Assembly: GCA_964058805.1 (NCBI GenBank)
Contig: CAXKVV010000022.1
Span: 806,001-870,000, forward strand
DNA from: Schoenoplectus triqueter
Taxonomy: Eukaryota > Streptophyta > Magnoliopsida > Poales > Cyperaceae
Direction of reading: 5' to 3'
Length of the DNA stretch: 64,000 nucleotides
Shown here: one piece after another, positions 22,182-34,581 of the stretch
Layout of the letters: each line of letters starts with the position of its first letter
How positions within the stretch are numbered: the first letter of the stretch is position 1
Translations under genes and position numbers: made by a program
The notes under the pieces: generated by a model
Seen by the model: only the letters and a program-made list of their open reading frames with translations
Databases searched by the model: none
What the model was told of the DNA's origin: nothing

Positions 22182-25100
22182 TTACTTGCGTGGCACAATT
22201 TGGGCCCTCAGCGGCTTTTTCATTACGACTGTAAACTCAAGCTTTTCAGTCAAATCGACCTTCTCTTCATTTAACTCTTCCCATTTAAACTCCTTGATCA
22301 AATTTGCAACAAAATATTCTAGATGCATCAAAGCAAGCATCATTCCGGGACAAATTCTTCGACCAGCACCAAATGGCATCATTTTTATTTCCTTGCTACC
22401 CGTTAAGTCAATCCCTTCACCTTCACCTCCTTCTGTGAACCTCTCAGGTATGAATTCAAGCGGATCGGACCATATTGACCCATCACAACCTATTTCGGCC
22501 ACTGTAAAATTAATCGGGGCATTCTTTGGAATGTAATACCTATAGAGGATAGACGATGATAACCAGCTTAGCAACATATATATTAAGTTTTGACTCATAT
22601 TTATAGGTTGTCATTCCACTGCTACAGTGGTGCAAATGGAACTACGGATATTCAACTAGAAATTCATACAGTTGTACACTTGTACTAATGCCATACGACC
22701 TGGCATCTCTTTTTTGTTTGGTCAAAGAATGTCTGGCCTTACCTTACTAAACTCTGTTTTCTTTTTCTTTATTTTTAGTTTATGCAACCAAAGTGTGGTA
22801 CACCAGTAATGTTCCCAATGATGGGAATTTCACAGCAGTTGGCACCTGTCTTAATTCTCCTTTTTTTTCATTTTTTTGAAATAAAGATGCAGATCAAGCC
22901 TCCTACTTCAAATATCCATACAATATTCCCCAGTCAGAATTCCCATTATTTATTGATTTTACCAAAATTTAGATGCTATTCAATTTACACGGTACATACC
23001 AGGTGGAGTGCACTATTGAGTTCCAGCCAATACTGATTCTAAAATAAAAAATCCTCATTATGGACATGTAACTGCAGAAAACTAATAAATTGGTTTGCAT
23101 AAGTATACAATACCCGTTGAGCTCTGTATCCTCAGAAACAGTGTGTGGCAACACAAAATGCCCTGGGGGATGCCTCCTCAGACCTTCCAGCACAACTGCT
23201 TTCAGATACACCATCCTCTGCAGATCCTCCTCTTTCACCTAGGGAAACATCCAAATTAAACCCAGCATAATATTTACAAAATACTCATTTCTGGGGGAAT
23301 TTTTTTCCCCACAATTATATTGGTGCTCATTGGATTTTGCAATATATGATTTGCTACTGCAGCTTGAAAAGGTAATATGTTTGTACTTTATACTCATTTA
23401 ATTTTGTTTTTTCTCTACAATATAAAATTTACAGATTATGTTACAATAAGAACAAATGATGCAGTAAAATCTCAAGAAATAATCACCTCATTACTATCTT
23501 TGCCCATCACCTGTTCAATCTCAGTCCAGAGCTTCTGTTGTACATCCGGTTGTTTTATAAGGTTTGCCATGATCCATTGGAGACTGGTTGCTGTAGTGTC
23601 TGTCCCAGCTGCCAAAAACTCTGAGCATAGACTAACAATCTCTCCTGTGAAGACAAAATATCACTCTGTAACAAGAAGCCTCTTATCCAACTTATTGATA
23701 CCACATACCTCAATAAAAGTTCATCATATGGATTACATTGAAAGAAAAATAATAATAACTTATCACTCTGTAGAAAATGTTAATGGATTAACCCAAGAAA
23801 AAATATGAAATATATTTACATTGAAAGAATAATAATAGTCGGTTATCACTCTGTAGCAATATCATGCTTGCCCCCAACAAAAGATGATAAAAAATCCATG
23901 GGCGAACATCCAAAAAGTATCAAAAATTTTAAAAATCTCATATCTATATTCTATAAAAAATGTCAAAACTACCCTTTGTAAGATTCACCATATTTGGCAA
24001 TATCTAGAGATGCAAGCAAAAAGAAGAAAAAACCTTCAGTTAATTTTCTGCCACCATCTTCTGATATTTTCAAATGAAGTAATGAATCGACATATGAAAA
24101 AATGATATCTTCGCCTTCCATTATGTCCTTGCGGGCTCTGATAAGTGGCAAGAATAGCTCCTCCTGCCTCTTACGCACAGACAAAATAGCATTCCACCTC
24201 TTCCTGAATATTATCTTGGTTATTGCTGGGAAAATAGCAAAGACCTGAACAAAAAAGAATTCAACAAATACTTAGAACCTGAACAGAATTTCACAGACTT
24301 TTCAGAAAACCAGAACAAAAGGGATAGCCAAGAGCAGTGGTGAATCATTAAGAGATATGCCAGCTCAATTGATTACAAATTATATAATATGTCCTTCAAA
24401 ATAATTGACATTCTGATGACATTTCAAATTATATAATATATCTCTTATGGGCTACAGGCAAGGTACAACAGATATTCTAGTAACATCCAATATCTCCTGT
24501 TTAATAAGAAATTAAGTGATGGATTCTACTATCAAAGTGAATGATTTTGCCCTTATATCTTGATTGATTTTTGTATATAGGCAGCTGATAAACTTTTGTG
24601 CATTTGTTACAACAACTGAGAAATGTTGAGCATTATTTGCAAATAGGGAAAATATGTTTGTTTTGTTCTAATTAATTTACAACAAAGAAACATCTAAATT
24701 GGTTGGTCAGTACTCAGTACTGGTTTGTTCTGAGTTCATTCATTTGCTGACTTCCATCTTTTAATCATTTTAGTATGGTTGCATCTATGTCATGCAACCT
24801 GGACTGTCCAATGGCAACAGATGCGGATTGGTTGTGGACCTATACCAAGTACCACACATGGGCACAAGTTATTCCCCCGTGTTATAAAAATAAATACCTG
24901 TAGTTTAATGAAATAATTCATTAATTCCCTCTGAACCTCCTCAATTTGCCGAATTTTCGCTTCATCAAACCTCTCCCCAAAGCACATGAGCACGAGCAAA
25001 CAAAACATGGCGAATTGAAAGTTCTCCATGGCAGCAACACTTCCATCCCTCTTCATCTGTGCATTCAGCTGGTCGATTAAGATGGAAAACATCCATTTCC

Positions 25101-25545
25101 TGGCCGGGGCATACATTCGAACACGAGATGGGTGCAAAATCTCGGCTGTTAGATTTCGCCTCAGTGCACGCCAGATAGGACCGTACTTGGCTGAGGCGAT
25201 GTTCCTCTGGCCAGAGGTGATAACTTGAGAAGCTGGGTTGTAAGTGGGACGGTCGGCGAAGGTGGCACCGTGCTGAATCAATGCACGGTGGGCCCAAGTA
25301 CGATCAGAAATGAAGATCGCTGGACGAGTTGTGAGCTTGACACAGATAATAGATCCATATTTCTGGAAAAGACCGTGAAGAAAGGACTCGAGTTCAAAGG
25401 AGGATCGCCTCAGAGAGATGAGAGGGGTGCGTGGGCCAGGGGGGAGAGGAGGCCCCTTGCAGCGGTGAGAGATGCGGGAAGAGAGCAGGACAGCAAGAGA
25501 GATAGAGACAGCGAGGGTGAGGAAGTAGAAAAGCGAATCCTCCAT
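22182..25545 (-). CDS. Cytochrome P450, CYP89A family (complete, five exons)
   Basis: Exons on the minus strand are 25545-24898, 24244-24034, 23644-23487, 23238-23114 and 22539-22182, all with GT-AG introns. They total exactly 500 codons (499 aa). An N-terminal membrane anchor (about residues 5-22) is followed by PPGP (35-38), the I-helix AAGTDTT (298-304), the K-helix ExxR (E357-R360, within [17 protein letters not shown]), PERF (412-415) and the haem loop [11 protein letters not shown] with Cys444. The central block FADRP ... NISSAKYGP-type sequence and the [15 protein letters not shown] string are typical of CYP89A. Enzymes of this clade are ER-bound monooxygenases; one member, CYP89A9, oxidises chlorophyll catabolites, but the substrate here is unknown. 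CYP89A genes I know of (Arabidopsis) are intronless, so four introns is unusual. A partial tandem duplicate lies at 29602-30339. Confidence 0.9.
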
Positions 25546-27489
25546 TAATGCTTCTACTTTTCGTTATTTTTCTTTTCTCTCGCTCACTTTCCGCAGAAAG
25601 AAGATGGAGATGGCGAGGTGGGACGTGAGAGGCGACGATGCTAACAGGCTAACAGCTAACTGCTAAGCGATAGAAGGCTTATATAGACTATAGAGGGCAT
25701 GTACAGGGGTGAGTGTGAGCGGGAGGGATGAATTCAGCTGCTAATTCAATTAGAAAAACTGTTGTTTAAAGAAACCTCCAAAATCTAAATCAAATAGATC
25801 TGATCCGTCCATTTTGATCGAAATATTTTGATATCGAGAGTGCGGAAAGGAGATGCTTTGGTCACCGATGGAATCTCTTCAAACACTCCTGAAATGAGGT
25901 TCGTGTTTGCTGCCATAATGGTGATGGCAGGAACTTGTCATTGAGTCAATAGTAAGTGAGACCCACAAAATAAAAAGAGGTGGGATCCACCTGCTATTGA
26001 CTCAATGGTAGAGGTTTACTATCACTATTATGACAGCAGATGTGAATCTATTAATTAGCCATGAATGAATAGACGATTATGTTCCGGACCCTCTCTCTAT
26101 TTTCTCTAGACACGGAGTTTATACCGCGTCAATTTATACCAGAGAGAAGTCGATGTTGATTGCTGCCTCCATCTGTCGACACTTCTTTTTCAGTAAATTA
26201 ATTAAAGAAATTTTGTTTAATTTCAAGATTCTTTTTTTTTAAATGTGATATGGTATTATATAACCATATCATGACAAGTGATCAGCACGCAGTAACGGAG
26301 CTTGAATTGATATTAAAGAGGACTAATGATTTTTGTTACTTGTGTCAAGTGATTAGGGAGTGCTAATTTAATACCTCAAATATAATTTTATAAAAAAATT
26401 AATACCACAATGATCAGATTTAGATTCATAGGATCTTTATTAAATTGAAATCCAAATAGCTGACTTAATTTTAAGTTACTGTAGAGGCATAGCCTAATTA
26501 ATTATAATGACGCTCTGCCATTTTCAATTCGGCCTGAAATATTGTACGATTTTTTATACTTATACGATTTTATCATGGTAATTCACGAAGTGTAATGTTT
26601 TGATTAATGAAATATTCTTTCATTCGTAAAAAAAAAAAGTTCATCGTAGAAGGGAGGAAATAATACGCAGGCACGCAACGGATGGCGTCAAGGTTGTGCT
26701 TTCGGGTGGACTTTAAATGCTATGGGTACTTCTCAACAGTACCTCCAAAAGTAGCTTGAAACAATATATGTAAGTTGGAGCGGGGAGGTTTAAAGCCCTT
26801 TAATTAAAAATTAGGTTCAAAGTTTTTGAGAGTTGTTGATTTTGTATTGAGATTTATATTTTTAATAAAATTTAAATTTAAAATTTATATTTTCAATAGT
26901 TATTACGAATCTCAATACAAAATTAACGGTTCTTAAAAAATTTGAACCTAATTTTTATTTCTAGAGCCTGTTTAAATTCAATCAAATTCTTTCTCGAAGT
27001 ATCGAATTTAAGGTTAAATTCGTCCAATAAAATTAATCGATTTAGTACTGTGTGTGTCTGTGTGACTGTGTCCGACCGAGTGCGTTGGATGATTAGAGAG
27101 ACAGAGCCAGAGAGCGATGGTGATGAATGGATTAAATCGAGAAATTAGAATAAGACACATGCACAGATGCACTTGTTAACTGTTACTGATTACATGAATA
27201 CTTCGCTCAAGTAGTCTCTCAGGTCCATTAATTACTTTGATCAACTGGTGGCTGGCGCTGCTCATTTTTGTTTTTTGAGAAACTTGGCAATGGCGCTTCC
27301 CATTTTGTTAAAGGCCCAAATTGCCTATCGTTGGAAGTTAAATCCCTACCAGCGGCCTGGAATGACTAATTATTTTGATTAATTTTATTATCTGACCAAT
27401 CATTTTGCAACAATGCAGAGTTCAGTTTTTACGGTTCATAAATTTGATCATATTGTGTGTTTTTTTCATCGGTCGCATTCATCGTGAAT
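25546..27489. repeat. Segmental duplication unit, copy 1 (CYP89A upstream flank)
   Basis: Blocks match the flank of the pseudogene copy. The pyrimidine-rich leader next to the ATG matches 30340-30400. 26980-27040 (AAATTCTTTCTCGAAGTATC) matches about 30548-30610. 27080-27200 (GAGTGCGTTGGAT, CACAGATGCACTTGTTAACT) matches 34595-34660. 27245-27480 (AGAAACTTGGCAATGGCGCT) matches 34680-34900. About 1.1 kb (roughly 25815-26940) has no counterpart and looks like an insertion here or a deletion there. No gene was recognised in this stretch. Confidence 0.75.
25678..25686 (-). promoter_or_regulatory. Probable TATA box of the CYP89A gene
   Basis: Minus-strand CTATATAAG lies about 135 bp upstream of the ATG, with a GA/CT-rich leader between. 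Position and sequence fit a plant core promoter. Not experimentally supported. Confidence 0.5.
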
Positions 27490-27770
27490 AGAGAGAGAGA
27501 GAGAAAGAAAAAAAGAAAATAAAACTAGTGTGCTCATAGAAGTACAAAGTCTCTTCGTGATCTTAACTCAAAAAATATATTAAATAATTTTTAAATTTTG
27601 ATTTATCACTCTCATTAAATTCTTCATATTGAAATCTTATGGGTATAAAATTTTGAGGTATTTTGAGTTTTTTAAGTCATTTTTTTAAATTTTTAAAAAT
27701 CAACTCTAAAAATAATAATAAATATTCAATATTTGTATATTATTTTTTAAAATTATGAGAGGATTGAGGG
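27490..27770. mobile_element. Foldback MITE family 2, copy D (half element)
   Basis: A GA run (27490-27503) leads into the family arm: CTTCGTGATCTTAACTC, then CACTCTCATTAAATTCTTCATATTGAAATC-type sequence, and AAAATCAACTCTAAAAATAA. It matches the left half of the copy at 59515-59740. The opposing arm is missing. Confidence 0.7.
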
Positions 27771-28489
27771 TGTTTTCCTCCCTCTGTCCTCCCAATCGCA
27801 CAGAAATATATTATAATTAAATTTTATTATATATTTTTATTTTGTGAGATGTATCTCTTAACTAATTAATAATACTTTAATAATATAATTTACACTCGGT
27901 CCTTCATATAAAAATTCTGACTCTGTCCTATTTTGATGAATACTCAACGGGAACATTTTAATTCTGACATAGATAGTTGCATGTTCTAGTTAAAGTTTAA
28001 ACGGGTGAGCTGAAAGCTGTATCTCACTTGGGTGTATATTTATAGATTTCAGATTAAAAAAAGAATAATCTGAACTCAATAGAACTTTAAAACGGGATAC
28101 CGACGTTTTTAGATAAAATATTTTGAATCTGATATCATTATCCAAAAAAAAAATATATATATATATATATATATCGGACTAATATGTAATAAAAACAAAT
28201 TTAGGATCATAGGTGACCGCTCGTTAAAGGATTTTTTATGTCAGAAAAGAAGACAATAAAAGTTATAAAACTAAAAATAATTCAAAAATATAAAACTTTA
28301 AATAATTATAAAATTATAAAACAAGAAAAAGCACTTGGTTTTACTGAGAGAACCGCAATGATTTTTCTACGAGATTGCTCCTCCGCATTGCCTTATATAC
28401 AATAAACATCTCTGAATACTGTAGCGGCCCGCGTATTTACTATAGTTTGGGTACTTAGGTTCGTACAGGTTTTGCTCGCTATGTGTATG
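27771..28489. other. Intergenic, nothing recognised
   Basis: AT-rich. A TA run lies at about 28155-28173. No supported gene. Confidence 0.6.
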
Positions 28490-29582
28490 TGTGACTGTAG
28501 TGTAATTAGGGGTGCTAGAAAATTTTATAATTTTTTCAGTATTTAATTTAAATTTAGTTTGAGTTTAGTTTATTCGATTTAATTTTTTTATTAGTTCAAT
28601 TTGAATTTGGTTCGATATTTTTTTAATAAGTTAGTTCAGGTTCCATACGAGTTATTTGTATATATTTTGAACCATTTAGATAATAATGTTAGACAATTTT
28701 TAATTATTTTAATATAAAATAAATAAAATATTATTAATTTATTATTAGGTTAATAAAATATTAGTTTTTTAAATTTTATTATAAAATTAATAAAATATTA
28801 ATTATTTTAGCTCTAATTATTTATGATAATATAAAAATAAATATAAAAAATTTAAGAGTTCGCGTTTAATTAGCTCGAATTCGATAGTTCGAGTTTGATT
28901 TAGTTCAAGTTAGTTTGATTCATTTAGTTCGATTCGTTTGCAGAGTTATGTGTCAAATAATTTCTTCTATATACTTATATATTTATAGAGTTATATGTCA
29001 AATAATTTCTTCTATATACTTAGGTATTTATTCCAAACAGTGAAAATTATAAAACTTTCTTAACTAATAATTTTTAAGAAGTATGGTAAATGATTTTATC
29101 AAGCATTTATATTAAAATATATATGAGAAGACAAATTAATTACACTTAAGTTTTCAATTTTTTTATTTATTAAAATTTGAATTATTTTTTATCGCGTTAA
29201 TATGAAATTATGAATCAAGTAATAATATAACAATTTTGTTTGTAAACTATTAATTGAAAATGTGATATTAAGCAGTTGAAAAAAATCCTATTACTATACG
29301 ACGAACAGAAATTAGGGTAAAACGAAACAGCGAACAGTTGAGTAAATATCATTCCATTCGCTCCGTAGTCTCGCACCCAAACCACACCACGCTGGGAGAA
29401 TTGCAGCCCGCAACCACCCACACCCGACACCCACGCACACCCCACACCCGTCTTGCTACCCGGATCTACACAACCCCGCCCACCACGCATACCTGAGGGG
29501 CCGAGCGCACACCGCACAACCCCCAGGCAAGGCCGGGCGCTTTGCTGCCCGGACCCACCCACGCACACCCCCCAGGTGAGAT
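28490..29582 (-). repeat. Third, inverted and partial copy of the 35-38 kb unit (tail plus GC-rich repeat)
   Basis: Read on the minus strand, 29580-29390 carries decayed units of the GC-rich minisatellite (CGGGCAGCAAAGCGCCCGG). It then continues with CTACGGAGCGAATGGAA, CTGTTTCGTTTTACCCTA and AATTGAAAATGTGATATTAAG-type sequence that matches 37320-37470 and 44850-45000. 28840-29100 matches 38030-38345 in reverse. The superoxide dismutase and promoter part of the unit is absent. Confidence 0.78.
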
Positions 29583-29601
29583 GGACTCCTATCTTTTAAT
29601 A

Positions 29602-30339
29602 TTTAAATTGGGTGGTCAGTACTCAGCACTGTTTGTTCTGAGTTCGTTCATTTGTTGACTCCTATCTTTTAATCATTCTAGTATGGTTGCATCTATGTCA
29701 TGCAACCTGGACTGTATAATGGCAACAGATTCGAATCTCTTTGGAGTTAAAAAACTCCGCATGGTTTTGCATCTGAACCGTTTGATCAGTAAAGCAATCA
29801 ACGTCTTTGATTTAATAATAATAATAATAAACCCCATGCATCTTCTTCATCTCTGCATTCAGCCGGTCGATCAAAATGGAAAGCATCCATTTCCTGGCTG
29901 GGGCATAAATTCGAACACGAGTTGGGTGAAAAATCTCGGCCGTTAGATTTCGCCTCAGCGAACGCCAGACTGGACCATACTTGGCCGAGCTGATGTTCCT
30001 CTGGCAGGAGGTGAGAACTCGATAAGCTGCGTTGTTAATGGGACGGTCGGCAAAGGTGGCACCGTGCTGAATCAATGCACGGTGGACCCAAGTACGGTCG
30101 GAAATAAAGATCGCTGGACGACTTGCGAGTTTGACAGATATAATAGGTCCGTATTTCTGGAAAAGACCGCGAAGAAATGACTCGAGTTCAAAGGAGGATC
30201 GCCTCAGAAAGACGAGTGGGGCGCGTGGGCCGGGGGGGAAAGGAGGCCCCTTGCGTCGGTGAGAGATGTCGGAAGATAGCAGGATAGAAAGAGAGATGGA
30301 GACAGCGAAGGTGAGGAAGTAGAAAAGCCAATCCTCCAT
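29602..30339 (-). pseudogene. CYP89A pseudogene (tandem duplicate, first exon fragment)
   Basis: From the ATG at 30339, about 165 codons align with the first exon of the complete gene at 25545 ([67 protein letters not shown]). Homology stops after RLNAEMKK. About 110 bp of unrelated sequence with an ATA run follows, and then 29602-29715 matches intron 1 of the complete gene (GGTTGCATCTATGTCATGCA). The 3' part of exon 1 is therefore deleted and all haem-binding and oxygen-binding motifs are absent. It cannot encode a working P450. The upstream leader is also duplicated. Confidence 0.88.
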
Positions 30340-30693
30340 TGATCCTTCTACTTTTCGTTTCTTTTCTTTTCTCTCGCTCAATTGATGCTAAGCTATACAA
30401 GTCCTTTGCCTTTCGGCTTTTGCAAACAGATCGCGCCCCCATATCCCGTGTCCACGTGTCTCAGCGCGTAGCATCGTATCTAAACGCCGTCAAGAAAACC
30501 TCAATTGTATTTCAATTCAATCTGGTCCGTCCAATCAAATTTATATTCGATCAAATTCTTTCCGGAAAGGTAGGAAGTATCGAATTTGGGTTAAATTCCT
30601 CCAATCAAATTAATCTATTTAGTATTGATCGTTTCGATGGCTGTAATTTCTTATTTTTCTCATGCATTTCAGAACGCATGTGAGAGTTAGATA
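30340..30693. repeat. Segmental duplication unit, copy 2, left part
   Basis: Matches the flank upstream of the complete CYP89A gene (see 25546-27489). It is interrupted at 30693 by the hAT insertion and resumes at 34574. Confidence 0.7.
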
Positions 30694-33600
30694 TAGGGGT
30701 GTAAGTGTGACTCGATCAACCCGACCGACCCAACTGACCCGACCGATCCGACCCGCAAATTAGCGGATTTAAAATGTATATGGTTAGGTACGGATTGTAT
30801 TTTAACAAACCCGATCCATACTGAACGGTTACGATTTACAGAATAAATGACAGATAAAATCTGACCCGAACCGACTATGTAATATGAAATTGCTAAATGC
30901 CCAAATCAGTAATAAATCATACGCGTCTTTCTCTCTCGGTCTCTCCGCAGTACTTTCCCCAATTTCTCAATCATAATCCTCAAATTCGGAAATATGAAGC
31001 GAAATAAAAGAAAACTTTATGTTTGCAAAATTAAGAAGCGATACTCTCCCAATTTAAAGGACGCTCCATCAGATCTAGCGACCCAACAATATTTTGCTGA
31101 TTTCATTGCCTCTTTTCCAAACAGTAAGAAATTTGTCTTGTTCTTTCATATTAAAGTTTGTTGGTTAGATTAATAGAAACATTAGGAATTTGCTATTGAA
31201 TATAAGTCTCAAAAATAACTTATATATAGTGTTAGAAGAATCATTTTTACGACTGTAAGCATTATTCTTCTAGAATTTTCTACTTTAGGTTCGTAAAAAG
31301 ACTATATTAGTGTTTGGAGTATTTTTTTAAACAAATTTATTCATTTTTTATTACACTTGATAATTTAATCTAAAATTTGCTACTTTAGATTCATAAAAGG
31401 ACCAGGACCATATTAGTGCTTGCAGGAATTTTTTTTTAACAAATTTATTCATTTTTCATTAACTTGATAATTTATATAGTATTGGGACTTTAGTAATCCA
31501 ATTATTTTAGTGCTTCAAGTTTTATTTGTACCAAATACAAATCATTTGGCCTTTAAAATGCATTCGTATCTTCTGATGAAGTTAATGATTCTCTTTTAGT
31601 ACTGGTATGCAACAATAATTTTATTCTAGCAAAATCTGAGTCATATTTTGTTTTTTTCTAATGACAGATGGTTGCTTCAGTTGAAGATGATTCAGCTCAA
31701 AACAAAATGGAGAAGGAACAACAACAAGCAGGTGCTGCCAAGGCACATCTTCCTCCCCGCCCTCAAAAAATTCTGAGGCCCAAACCTATTAAGATGAGAC
31801 ACAAATCTTCCAAGAATCAATCTGAAATTTGGAATCACTTCACAAGGCGTGATGACCAAAATCCTGAAGATACTAGAGCTCACTGCAACTATTGTGAAAA
31901 GTCTTATGCAAGCCACTCCAAGAGTCACGGTACTACTACTCTATGGAATCATTTTCGACTTTGTCCCAAATCCCCTTATCGAGTAGAAGACAAAAAACAA
32001 AAGATTTTATCTTTTGAAACAAATAATAATGATGGATCACTTAAAGCCGTCACTTTTAGTGTTCAAGAGTGTAGAAAAGCCCTTGCAAAAATGATTATTA
32101 TTGATGAGTTACCTTTTAAGAAGGTTGAAGGAGAGGGATTTAAGATGTTTGTTAGAGCTTTACAACCAAAATTTAGTATTTTATCACGAGTTACTGTTGC
32201 TAAAGATTGTTGGGATATATATATAGAGGAGAAGGGCAAGTTAAAACAAATTTTGAAGTCCCACCGCGTGTGCCTTACAACTGATGCATGGACATCGGTG
32301 CAAAACTTGAACTATATGTGCTTAACAGCACATTGGGTTGATTCTCACTGGAAATTACAAAAGAGAATCATTAATTTTTGCTTAATTCCCAACCACAAAG
32401 GAGAGACCATTGGTGAGACCATTGAGTGGTGTTTACGTGATTGGGGCATTGATGGTATATTTACCATTACCCTTGATAATGCAAGTTCCAACAATGGTGT
32501 CATCAAATACTTAAAGCGAAGGAGTAAAGATTGGAAAGGAACTATCCTGGGGCATGAGTTCTTACATGTGAGGTGTTGTGCTCATATAGTAAATTTGATT
32601 GTTAGGGATGGGTTGGATGAGCATGATGAAACCATTCAGAAAATTCGTAAAGCTGTGAAATTTGTAAGGTCTTCTCCTAGTAGGTTTGAAATATTTAAGA
32701 AATATGTTGCAAAGGAACAAATTGATAGTAAAAGTCTGTTGTCCCTTGATGTGGATACTCGTTGGAATTCTACTTATTTGATGTTGGAGAGTGCAGAAAA
32801 ATTTGAAAGAGCCTTTGAAAGATTAGCTCGAGAAGATCCAAAATATCTCTTATATTTTTCTGATTTGGAGGAGAAAGAGACAGAAGATGAGGAAGTTGGT
32901 ACCAGAAGGCTTAAAGGAAAAGTCAAAATGGCCAGTCCACCCGATGAAGATGATTGGAACAGGGCAAGATGTTTCATTAAGTTCCTCAAACTCTTTTATG
33001 GGGCAACCTTAAAGTTTTCAGGTTCTTTGCATGTTACATCTAATGCTTTTTTTCATGAATTAGTTGCAATTAATACCCGGTTGGTAAAAATGGTTCAAAG
33101 TTCTGATATAGAACTAAGATTAATGGCAGAAAAAATGAAAGCCAAATGTGAAAAATATTGGGATGACCTTACAAAGCTTAATATGTTGTTGTTTATTGCT
33201 GTTGTTCTTGATGCGCGTTATAAATTGAAGTACATCAGCTTCTGGTTTGAAAACATGTATGGTGGAGACAAGGGAAGTGATTTGACAAAGAGGGTTGAGT
33301 TAACCTTAAATAGGTTGTATGAGCAGTACCGTCTTCTGTATGGTAGTACTAGTAGCACTGGTGGTTGCGGAGATGTTAGTGTTAATAATACCAATGGAGG
33401 CACTTCTGGCACAATCTACATGGAGGAGGCTGAGGAAAACTATTCTGATTTTGTGAAATCCCAATTCAAATTGCATATGATGGTTGTAGAGTCTAAGGAG
33501 AACAAGTCAGAGGTTGGAAAATATTTGGCAGAACCATGTGAGGATGGTGATGATAGTTCCTTTAACATTTTGAGTTGGTGGAAGACCAATGCTAATAGGT

Positions 33601-34573
33601 ATCCTATTCTCTCTTCCATAGCCAGGGATGTTTTAGCTATTCAAGTATCAACAGTTGCATCTGAATCTGCTTTTAGCACTGGCGGTCGCATTCTGGATCC
33701 ATTTAGGAGTTCTCTTTCACCTAAAGTTGTGCAAGCACTTGTTTGTACTCAAAATTGGTTGCGCTCAAGTAAAATAATTACTGATGTTAGAGAGGAGATG
33801 GAGGATGTTGCAGCATATGAAGCACTAGAAAAAGGTAAAAGTTGTGCAAGCACTTATCTGTATCATTCAATTAATTGTTTATTTTAATTTTATGATTTTA
33901 GTATTCTTACACAGTTCATTGCTTGATTTTTCAGAATTGATGGTTGCAAGCACTACAATAAATATTACTATTGCAGACAATTAATATTTGATGATTTACT
34001 TCAAGGTAATTCATAAAATTATTTATTTTGTACTGAGAGTTGTCTTCATTTTTATAAGAATTTGTACAGAGCTTGTACAATTCGTATTGTAATTGTCTTT
34101 TTTTTCCTTTTTATTCCGTAGGTCTAAATAAATGATTCATGAAATTCAGTTGGAGATAGAAGTTGATGGGAGATGACCAATTTTTCCTTTATATTTTATT
34201 CAGATATTATAATTTTAGAAATAAAGTGTTTTTTTTATCTTACCGTAAGGAATAATTTGTTGTTTAGACCATAAAAGTAATTTTGATGTTGTCATTAATA
34301 TAGTGCTATTGCGAATTTTAGAATTTAATAAAATCATTATTATATTGATGTATATAGCACTTTCTTCTCATTAATATACATAATTTTGTCAATTAAAAGA
34401 GACTGATGAAACCCGTGAAACCCGTAAAACCCGATTGCTTAAAAAAAAAAATAATTTGAGTGGTTTTTTGTTTCTAATAGTTGGTTATGGGTTGAAAATA
34501 TTATAACCCGAATAGTTCTATCGGATTGAAAATCTATATGAAATCCGACCAACCCGACCCGTTTACACCCCTA
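30694..34573 (+). mobile_element. hAT-superfamily DNA transposon, complete
   Basis: 3880 bp flanked by the 8-bp target duplication GTTAGATA (30686-30693 and 34574-34581). The ends are inverted: TAGGGGTGTAAGTG at the left, TTTACACCCCTA at the right. Both subterminal regions are crowded with ACCCG/CGACC motifs (for example CAACCCGACCGACCC left, CCGACCAACCCGACCCG right), typical transposase binding clusters. Inside is a long BED-finger hAT transposase. The element sits inside the duplicated CYP89A flank, so it arrived after the duplication. Confidence 0.95.
31668..33984 (+). CDS. hAT transposase (zinc-finger BED / RICESLEEPER-type)
   Basis: The main frame 31668-33887 gives 739 codons without interruption. 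A probable last intron (33835-33934, GT-AG) replaces the final residues and adds a short exon ending at 33984 (ELMVASTTINITIADN). A BED finger spans about residues 52-100 (W55, C73, C76, H95, C99). The RNase H-like core has D206 (LTTDAWTS) and D270 (TLDNAS), with the third acidic residue E666 (VASESAFSTGGRIL). The C-terminal hAT dimerisation domain runs WWKTNANRYPILSSIARDVLAIQ to about residue 705. Acts in the nucleus on the element's own ends. The start follows directly on a good acceptor site (ATGACAG), so an upstream exon is possible, for example from the ATG at 30993 with a donor after AACA. That join is out of frame, so I treat it as an untranslated or uORF exon. Looks potentially functional. 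Confidence 0.88.
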
Positions 34574-34581
34574 GTTAGATA

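Noticed and set aside
30993..31123. Upstream ATG frame as the true first coding exon of the hAT transposase
   Set aside because: Splicing to 31668 shifts the frame and gives an early stop, so I kept the main ATG as the start and list the exon only as a possibility.
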